Shown piece by piece: positions 5,524 through 10,736 of a stretch of DNA of 10,736 bases. The position numbers and the translations under genes were made by a program. The stretch's first letter is position 1; every line of letters starts with the position of its first letter. Below the pieces are notes generated by a model, which was not told the origin of the DNA, made no database searches, and was given only the letters and a program-made list of their open reading frames with translations. Source of the DNA: CAYXVU01 sp964468725 (lineage in GTDB: Bacteria > Acidobacteriota > Blastocatellia > UBA7656); NCBI GenBank assembly GCA_964468725.1, contig CAYXVU010000207.1, positions 1 to 10,736 of the forward strand, written 5' to 3'.

Positions 5524-6693
5524 TCACTCGTACTCAACAGCCGTCCACAACGAGCGGTCTTGATTCGACCGCACGATGGCATCCACGATGCAGTTGGCGC
5601 GGTAGCCATCTTCGAATGTCGGGAAATCAAGGTTGTCGGGTGCGCCGACGGGATCGCCTCCCGCAGCAATGAAAGTATAGATGCTCATCAGCAAATTCTT
5701 AAATGCATCCGCCCACCCTTCGCTATGACCGCCGGGCAAATTCGCATAGCGTTGCGCTGCCGAATCGAGCAGGCTCGCGTCTCTGAGCAACAGCGAATTG
5801 GCCGCGTCGCGCCGTCCGATCCACATTTCGTCGGGGCGCTCCTGTTGCCATCGCAGCGAAGCTCGCGCGCCGTTCACTTCGATCTGCAAATCGTTTTTAT
5901 GGCCAGGGCAAATCTGCCCGACCGAAAATGTGCCCCGCACGCCCCCTTCGAAATCGAAGATTACTGTGCCGAGATCGTCAGAGGTAACCAGATACTCGTC
6001 AAACCGCTCATCGTCGGCAGCGGCTTGAAAGGCTTCGCGTCGGGCGACTGGCTTTTTGCGTAGGGGAACGATAGTCGAAAGGGCTGCCAGAACTCGCTTG
6101 ATGCGGCGCCCGGTGATGAACTGCGCCGTGTCGCACCAGTGCGAGCCGATGTCGCCCATCGCACACGAGACCCCGCCCTTTGCGGGTTCGAGCCGCCACG
6201 AAAAGTCCGTGTCGTACATCAACCAATCTTGCCAGTAACCACCATGCACGAAGCGCAACTCTCCGAGTTCGCCTTTTTGAATCATCGCCCGCGCCTGTTG
6301 AATGAGCGGATGAAAGCGATAGTTGAAGGTCACGGCATTGACGATATGCGCTTCGCGCGCCAATTCGACAAGCTCGCGCGCCTGTACGGCGGTCAGCGCC
6401 AGCGGCTTATCGCAGATGACATGCTTGCGTTTGAGAATGGCGTCTTTGACGATGGGGTAATGTAGATCGTTGGGCGTGCAGATGTGAACGACTTCGATGG
6501 AATCATCCGCCAGCAACTCTTCGTAATGCGAGTAGGCTTGCGGAATATGTAAGGCTTTGGCTTTCTGTCGAGCGGTCGCAGCATTTGATGAGGCGAGAGC
6601 GACGAAATCGACGAAGCCCAACCGTCGGGCGGCTTCGACGTGAAGCGGCCCGACAAACCCCGCACCGATGAGTCCTGCTCTGACGCGTCGCAC
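5524..6693 (-). CDS. Cytosolic Gfo/Idh/MocA family oxidoreductase
   Basis: This 389-residue protein is a second, clearly different member of the NAD(P)-dependent Gfo/Idh/MocA superfamily. The Rossmann loop GAGFVG is at 10-15, immediately after the first strand, and there is no signal peptide, so it should be cytoplasmic. The superfamily EKP motif appears as CDKP (94-97), a common variant. NYRFHPL (124-130) and the GDIGSHWCDTAQFITG segment (180-195) hold the usual active-site aspartate and histidine. It belongs to a widespread subfamily with the ordered blocks DWLMYDTDFSWRL (156-168) and PGGHSEGW near the C-terminus, whose substrates are mostly unknown. The start is GTG at 6693-6691 with a GAGG about 10 nt upstream; a promoter lies just before it. 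As first gene of the sugar-oxidation cluster it may reduce or rearrange an imported keto-sugar, which is inference. Confidence 0.88.
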   Translation of the reverse strand: MRRVRAGLIGAGFVGPLHVEAARRLGFVDFVALASSNAATARQKAKALHIPQAYSHYEELLADDSIEVVHICTPNDLHYPIVKDAILKRKHVICDKPLALTAVQARELVELAREAHIVNAVTFNYRFHPLIQQARAMIQKGELGELRFVHGGYWQDWLMYDTDFSWRLEPAKGGVSCAMGDIGSHWCDTAQFITGRRIKRVLAALSTIVPLRKKPVARREAFQAAADDERFDEYLVTSDDLGTVIFDFEGGVRGTFSVGQICPGHKNDLQIEVNGARASLRWQQERPDEMWIGRRDAANSLLLRDASLLDSAAQRYANLPGGHSEGWADAFKNLLMSIYTFIAAGGDPVGAPDNLDFPTFEDGYRANCIVDAIVRSNQDRSLWTAVEYE

Positions 6694-6723
6694 TGTGCTT
6701 TGCCTCGTTGATGGAATGGAGTG

Positions 6724-6752
6724 CTTTTAGCATGCGAGGTAAGCAGTGTCAA
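6724..6752 (-). promoter_or_regulatory. Sigma-70-type promoter for the sugar-oxidation cluster
   Basis: On the minus strand a perfect TTGACA (6752-6747) is followed, after a 17-bp spacer, by TAAAAG (6729-6724), a 4-of-6 match to TATAAT. Transcription would start near 6717, leaving a leader of about 24 nt before the GTG at 6693 that contains the GAGG. Its position implies a transcription unit separate from the ABC exporter upstream. The -10 is weak, so an activator may be needed. Confidence 0.5.
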
Positions 6753-6950
6753 TTAACGATACCGCAAGGCACTCGCACAAACGCTCTCTCCTGAACGATT
6801 CAAGCAGCTAGCAGATCGGTTTGCACATCGAAAACCGGAGACCACTGAATAGCAAGGTGACGGACTTTCCTATATCTATATGGCATCCACCGTGACTATC
6901 CGTCTACTTTGACTCTTCCTCCTTTCGAAACCGGAATGCCCCGCCTGTTC
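6753..6950. other. Spacer between ABC exporter operon and sugar-oxidation cluster
   Basis: About 200 nt with no credible open frame on either strand. A small AT-rich patch at about 6870-6882 (ctatatctatat) stands out, but no flanking -35 element or clear terminator hairpin could be paired with it. The end of the exporter operon therefore has no terminator I can support. Confidence 0.35.
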
Positions 6951-8102
6951 TCACCCTAACTGTTTGCGAAAATGAAACGCGCTGATGGCGACCATGCCGA
7001 CGGCAAACGCCATCAGCACCAGCAAGTTGGGATAGAGAATCTCCAACCCTGCGCCTTTCAAAATCACGCCGCGCGCAATCGTAGCGAAGTGGCGCACCGG
7101 ATTGATCCAGGTTACGACTTGCATCCAATCGGGCATCGCTTCTATCGGCGTCGTCGCCCCTGACAGCAACGCCACAGGAGGATTGACAAAGAAGCTTAAC
7201 AACTGCGCTTGCTGCTGCGATTTTGAGAAAGTCGCCAGAAAGGTTCCCAATCCAATGCCCGCCAGCACACACAACGCGCCGCCCGTGTAGAGCAACACCA
7301 GGCTGCCGCGCACCGGAATATCAAAGACCAGCCAACCGACTCCTAACGCCAGCCAAATATCTGCCGACAGCAATAAAAAGAGCGGCGCCATCTTGGCAAT
7401 AATGATCTCTGACGCGCCCGCAGGTGTCATCAAGAGCTGCTCGATGGTGCCCACCTCTTTCTCCTTCACCATCGAACCAGCAGCCACCAACGATCCGTTG
7501 AGCACCAGCAGAATCCCCAACACGCCGGTCAGGATGTACCACGAATTTTTCAGCCCCGGATTGTAGAGCAACGAGACAGGCGATTGTATTGCCCCGCCGT
7601 TCGTTGTCTGTACCGCGATGGCTTTATCATCTTCGGCAAGTTGCTCGTTAAACGCGGCGATCACGCGCTGGCTGTAACCGGCGGCAATGCTCGCCGTATT
7701 CGAATCCACGCCGTCCATCACCAGTTGCACCTTTGCCGTCTGACGACGCTCGCGTTGGCGCGCAAAATCGGGAGGAATCAGCAACCCGGCATCCAGATCG
7801 CCTTCGCTCAAGGCTCGACTCATCTCTTCACCGGAGAGATAGTAGCCGCGAATCTCGAACGATTTACTTTCGGTGAAAGCCGAAACCAATGAGCGGCTGA
7901 TCGTCGTGCGACTCTCGTCAACGATGCCTAACCGCAAGCCGGTCACCTCCGGATTGAGCGCATATCCGAAGATAATTAACTGCACCGTTGGCGGAATCAA
8001 CAAGGTGACGATCAATTGACGGTCGCGTTTAATATGGCGCATCTCTTTTTGAAAGAGCGACCACAACCGCAAGTCCCGAAGCCAATGAAGGAGGTTTTTC
8101 AT
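6951..8102 (-). CDS. ABC-2 type transporter permease, YbhR-like
   Basis: This 383-residue ABC-2 permease has the layout of YbhR/YhhJ proteins. It starts with a cytoplasmic elbow (LWSLFQKEMRHIKRDRQL) and a first membrane helix (VTLLIPPTVQLIIFGYAL). A large extracytoplasmic domain of about 150 residues follows, containing LDAGLLIPPDFARQ and the VDGVDSNTA-type block (here MDGVDSNTASIAAGY). At the C-terminal side are about five membrane helices, with YNPGLKNSWYILTGVLG, the KEKEVGTIEQLLMTP cytosolic motif and PVRHFATIARGVILKG. The ATG at 8102-8100 overlaps the previous gene's stop as ATGA, indicating translational coupling. The frame is open farther upstream to 8534, but that part only mirrors the neighbouring permease gene in another frame. 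With the second permease it forms the membrane pore of an exporter. Substrate is unknown; the E. coli relatives export drugs or cations. Confidence 0.88.
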   Translation of the reverse strand: MKNLLHWLRDLRLWSLFQKEMRHIKRDRQLIVTLLIPPTVQLIIFGYALNPEVTGLRLGIVDESRTTISRSLVSAFTESKSFEIRGYYLSGEEMSRALSEGDLDAGLLIPPDFARQRERRQTAKVQLVMDGVDSNTASIAAGYSQRVIAAFNEQLAEDDKAIAVQTTNGGAIQSPVSLLYNPGLKNSWYILTGVLGILLVLNGSLVAAGSMVKEKEVGTIEQLLMTPAGASEIIIAKMAPLFLLLSADIWLALGVGWLVFDIPVRGSLVLLYTGGALCVLAGIGLGTFLATFSKSQQQAQLLSFFVNPPVALLSGATTPIEAMPDWMQVVTWINPVRHFATIARGVILKGAGLEILYPNLLVLMAFAVGMVAISAFHFRKQLG

Positions 8103-9199
8103 GATTGCACCTGCATCTTTCGCAGCCCCCACCAAGCGCGAAAGAGAAACAAGCTGCCGAGCAAGACTAGGGCAACATGCCCCTGCCACACCGCCGCCCA
8201 TCCGCCGCCGCGCACGAAGGCATCGCGGGTAATTTCGATGAAGTAGCGCGCCGGTACAATGCCCGACACCCATCGCAGTTCGGCAGGAATGTTCGAGAGC
8301 GGAAACATAAACCCGGAGATCAAAAACGACAGCAGAAAGCAGAAGGTCGCCACCGCTTGAATCGCCGTCGCTTGAGTCGGAATCGCTGCGCCGAACATCA
8401 CGCCGAGCGCAACATTGCAAAAGAGAAAGATCACGGTGCCGACCAGAAACGGCGTCGGGTCGCCCGCAAAGCGCAATCCGAAAAGCGGCACGGCGACAGC
8501 GACGACCAGCACCCACTCGGCCATCGCAATACAAAAATAGGCCAACGTCTTGCCGAGAATGAATTCGCCCGCCGAGATGCTCGATACATAGACTTGCAGA
8601 ATTGTCTTCTGCTCGCCTTCACGCGACATGGCGAGGGCGGCCAGCAAGGGCGGAAAGATGGCGAGGACGACGGCAATCACCCCCGGCCCGATATGTTTGT
8701 CCGACTCGCGTCCGGGGTTGAACCACAACCGCATTTCGGCCTGTACGGGCGGCGCGCTTGCGTGGTCAGTCGCCACGAAGTTCTGAGTAATCGCTGCCGC
8801 GTTGCCGCGAATCCGATTGGCGGTGTTCGCATCCGTTGCATCAACCAACCATTGCACTTCGACATTGCGCCCGCGCGCGATGTCGCGGTCGAAGTTGGGC
8901 GGGATGATGATGGCGGCGCGAATCGTTTCGGCAGCCAGCGCCTCTTCGACGCCTTGCCCCTCTTCCAGTTTGACGAGGCGAAAGGTGAGCGAAGTCGCTA
9001 CCGCGTCAATGTAGGCGCGCGACCGCGCGGATTGGTCGAAATCCTGCATGGCAACGACCATATCTTTGACGCTGAACGAGATCGCTCTGCCGTAGAGGTA
9101 GAGCAGAATGAGTGGCAACAACAACGCCAATAACACGGTGAGCCGGTCACGGAACAACTGCGTCAATTCTTTACGCGCCTGTGCAAGGATGCGTTTCAT
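8099..9199 (-). CDS. ABC-2 type transporter permease, YbhS-like
   Basis: This 366-residue ABC-2 permease has the YbhS/YhhJ layout. It has an amphipathic elbow (ARKELTQLFRDRL), membrane helix 1 (LLALLLPLILLYLYG), and an extracytoplasmic domain with AAIIIPPNFDRDIARG and LVDATDANTANRIRG. After FNPGRESDKHIGPGVI come five further membrane segments, with the cytosolic MSREGEQKTILQ turn between them and the PARYFIEITRDAFVRG motif near the C-terminus. A GGAGG ribosome-binding site (9212-9208) sits inside the end of the ATPase gene, 8 nt before the ATG at 9199, and only 3 nt separate the two genes. The stop overlaps the next permease start. It shares its domain order with the other permease but is clearly a different sequence, as expected for a heterodimeric channel. 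Confidence 0.88.
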   Translation of the reverse strand: MKRILAQARKELTQLFRDRLTVLLALLLPLILLYLYGRAISFSVKDMVVAMQDFDQSARSRAYIDAVATSLTFRLVKLEEGQGVEEALAAETIRAAIIIPPNFDRDIARGRNVEVQWLVDATDANTANRIRGNAAAITQNFVATDHASAPPVQAEMRLWFNPGRESDKHIGPGVIAVVLAIFPPLLAALAMSREGEQKTILQVYVSSISAGEFILGKTLAYFCIAMAEWVLVVAVAVPLFGLRFAGDPTPFLVGTVIFLFCNVALGVMFGAAIPTQATAIQAVATFCFLLSFLISGFMFPLSNIPAELRWVSGIVPARYFIEITRDAFVRGGGWAAVWQGHVALVLLGSLFLFRAWWGLRKMQVQS

Positions 9200-9202
9200 A
9201 GC

Positions 9203-10736
9203 TCAATCCTCCGTTGCCGCAATGCCGTCCTTGCGGGCTTGCTCAACTGTGGCAATGAAGACGTCTTCGAGCGAAAAGCGTTCTTCACTGGCTCGCATCA
9301 CGCGCACGCCGATTCTGGCCAGCCGCTCGGTCAAACGCCGAATGCCGGTATCAACATCTTCTGCGATGATGACATGCAACCGATCTCCGAAGAGCGACAC
9401 ACGCCACGATTCCATCTCCAACTTGAAGAGGTTGGTTGCGCGTTGGGGTTGATCGGTGATGAGTTCGATGAGATGGCCACCTTGCGCGGCTTTCACATCG
9501 GTGGGCGTCCCCTGCGCGACCAATTCGCCCGCCACCATGAAGCCGAGCCGATTGCATTGCTCGGCTTCTTCGAGGTAGTGGGTCGTCACCAGCACGGCGA
9601 CGCCGCGATCTGCGAGGCGATTGATCATCTTCCAAAAGGCGCGCCGCGCCAGCGGGTCAACGCCCGAAGTCGGCTCATCTAAAAAGAGTACGCTCGGCTC
9701 ATGCATGATCGAAGCGCCGAAAGCGACGCGCTGCTTCCATCCGCCGGGTAGCGCTGATGTGCGCATATCGCCTTGCGCTTCGAGGCCGGAAAATTCGAGC
9801 GCCCACGCCTTCTTCGCCTCCCGCTCTTCAACCGGCACGCGATAGACACCAGCGAAGAAATCGAGGTTTTCGCTGATCGTCAGATCATCATAGAGAGAGA
9901 ACTTCTGCGACATATAGCCGATGCGCTGGCGCACGAAACTCGAACGCAGACTGCCGCGCTCGCCTGCCAGTTCCATCTCGCCGCTGGTCGGCGCAATCAA
10001 CCCACACAGCATCTTGATCGTCGTCGTCTTGCCTGCGCCATTGGCTCCGAGCAGGCCGTAAATTTCGCCGTACCGCACTTCGATATTGATGCCTTTTACG
10101 GCCTGAAAACCGCCGAAGGTCTTTCGTAAATTATGTGCCCCGATGGCGATTTGATCGGGCGTGCGTTCCCGAAATTTGCGACGCGCAGGAAAAGGCGGCG
10201 CGGCCAACTCGCCATTCATCTCGCGCAACATGGCAACGAAGGTGTTCTCTAAGGTCGGCTGCGAAACGCGAATCTCGTTGACGGCAATCCCCGAAGCCGC
10301 AAGCGCGGTTCGCGTCTCGCGCTCCGCCGCGCTGACATCCGCTGCCATCACATCCAAGCGGTCGCCGAAACGTTGCACATCATTGATCTCTTCAGCGGTC
10401 AACAATATCTCTTCGGCGCGGCTGAGGTCGGCGGCGCGCACTTCCAGCCGTTCCAGTCCGAGGCTTTGCCGCAAGGCTGCGGGCGTTCCGGTTTGATGAA
10501 TCAAGCCATCGTGCATCAGCGCGACGCGGTGACAGCGTTCGGCTTCATCCAAATAAGGCGTCGCAACAACAATCGTCATTCCTTCAGCCGACAACCCGGC
10601 AAGCGTGTCCCAAAATTCGCGCCGCGACACCGGGTCAACGCCGGTCGTCGGCTCGTCAAGCAACAGGAGTTTCGGCTCGTGCAGAACGCAGGCGGCGAGC
10701 GCGAGCAGCTGCTTCCAGCCGCCCGACAGCGAGCCT
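9203..10736 (-). CDS. Tandem-domain ABC transporter ATPase, YbhF-like (5' end beyond the window)
   Basis: The frame enters at the right edge already inside the first nucleotide-binding domain and gives 510 residues to a TGA at 9203; the start and first Walker A lie outside. Visible in domain 1: signature LSGGWKQ (partial residues 3-9), Walker B LLLLDEPTTGVDP, and ATPYLDEAE where the switch histidine normally stands (Pro60 replaces His). A linker of about 140 residues leads to domain 2: Walker A GANGAGKTTT (231-240), Q-loop MSQKFSLYDD (Gln277), altered signature LPGGWKQ (329-335), Walker B VLFLDEPTSGVDP, and an intact switch THYLEEAE (His386). A C-terminal domain ends with FSLEDVFIA. This two-domain fusion plus two permeases matches E. 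coli YbhFSR, in which a HlyD-type YbhG completes the efflux pump. It powers export by ATP hydrolysis at the inner membrane. Confidence 0.92.
   Translation of the reverse strand, partial: GSLSGGWKQLLALAACVLHEPKLLLLDEPTTGVDPVSRREFWDTLAGLSAEGMTIVVATPYLDEAERCHRVALMHDGLIHQTGTPAALRQSLGLERLEVRAADLSRAEEILLTAEEINDVQRFGDRLDVMAADVSAAERETRTALAASGIAVNEIRVSQPTLENTFVAMLREMNGELAAPPFPARRKFRERTPDQIAIGAHNLRKTFGGFQAVKGINIEVRYGEIYGLLGANGAGKTTTIKMLCGLIAPTSGEMELAGERGSLRSSFVRQRIGYMSQKFSLYDDLTISENLDFFAGVYRVPVEEREAKKAWALEFSGLEAQGDMRTSALPGGWKQRVAFGASIMHEPSVLFLDEPTSGVDPLARRAFWKMINRLADRGVAVLVTTHYLEEAEQCNRLGFMVAGELVAQGTPTDVKAAQGGHLIELITDQPQRATNLFKLEMESWRVSLFGDRLHVIIAEDVDTGIRRLTERLARIGVRVMRASEERFSLEDVFIATVEQARKDGIAATED

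Noticed and set aside
8103..8534. N-terminal extension of the YbhR-like permease (frame open up to 8534)
   Set aside because: The extension is a frame-shifted reading of the upstream permease gene, Arg/Cys-rich and unlike any permease. The ATG at 8102 with the ATGA overlap gives the normal family length.
8177..9133. Plus-strand open frame of 318 codons antisense to the YbhS-like permease
   Set aside because: It is rich in Arg, Gln and His, has no recognisable domain, and lies wholly opposite a clear permease gene; open only because of the codon composition of that gene.

Overview
The window reads as a chromosomal segment of a mid-to-high GC, Gram-negative-type bacterium. Acidobacteriota (Blastocatellia-like) is my best guess. 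It rests on Tat-exported sugar oxidoreductases, a GMC dehydrogenase paired with a gluconate 2-dehydrogenase subunit-3 protein, and degenerate intergenic repeats. No rRNA or marker gene is present to confirm it. Nearly all coding is on the minus strand; only a two-gene toxin-antitoxin-like module at the left is on the plus strand.

Left region (1-1477): a lower-GC stretch starts with an unidentified minus-strand open frame that runs off the left edge, possibly the start of a transposase. Next is a plus-strand DUF433/DUF5615 pair with a 4-nt overlap, a predicted antitoxin and PIN-like toxin. Just past the toxin stop lies the 5' part of a secreted DinB-family gene on the minus strand. Its similarity ends abruptly about ten bases from the toxin stop, so the module appears to sit at a rearrangement breakpoint.

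Middle region (1478-6752): four minus-strand genes, transcribed right to left, form a sugar-oxidation cluster. They are a cytosolic Gfo/Idh/MocA oxidoreductase (GTG start, with a good promoter upstream), a Tat-exported gluconate 2-dehydrogenase subunit-3-like small subunit, a GMC flavoprotein large subunit with a four-Cys group, and a Tat-exported Gfo/Idh/MocA oxidoreductase. The small/large pair resembles glucoside 3-dehydrogenase (LacC/LacA type) and FAD-dependent glucose or gluconate dehydrogenases. The flavoprotein has no signal and probably crosses the membrane bound to its Tat-bearing partner. I infer periplasmic oxidation of a sugar or glycoside, with the two Gfo/Idh enzymes acting on the keto-sugar. 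The cytochrome c acceptor, any keto-glycoside hydrolase and any isomerase would have to lie elsewhere. All three spacers inside this cluster carry degenerate short-period repeats (7-9 bp), and the central one also folds into a long GAATTC-rich hairpin.

Right region (6951-10736): three tightly coupled minus-strand genes encode a YbhF-S-R type ABC-2 exporter: a tandem two-domain ATPase (N-terminus beyond the right edge) and two ABC-2 permeases. A HlyD-type membrane-fusion protein would be expected upstream, outside the window. The two ATP sites appear asymmetric, one canonical and one degenerate.
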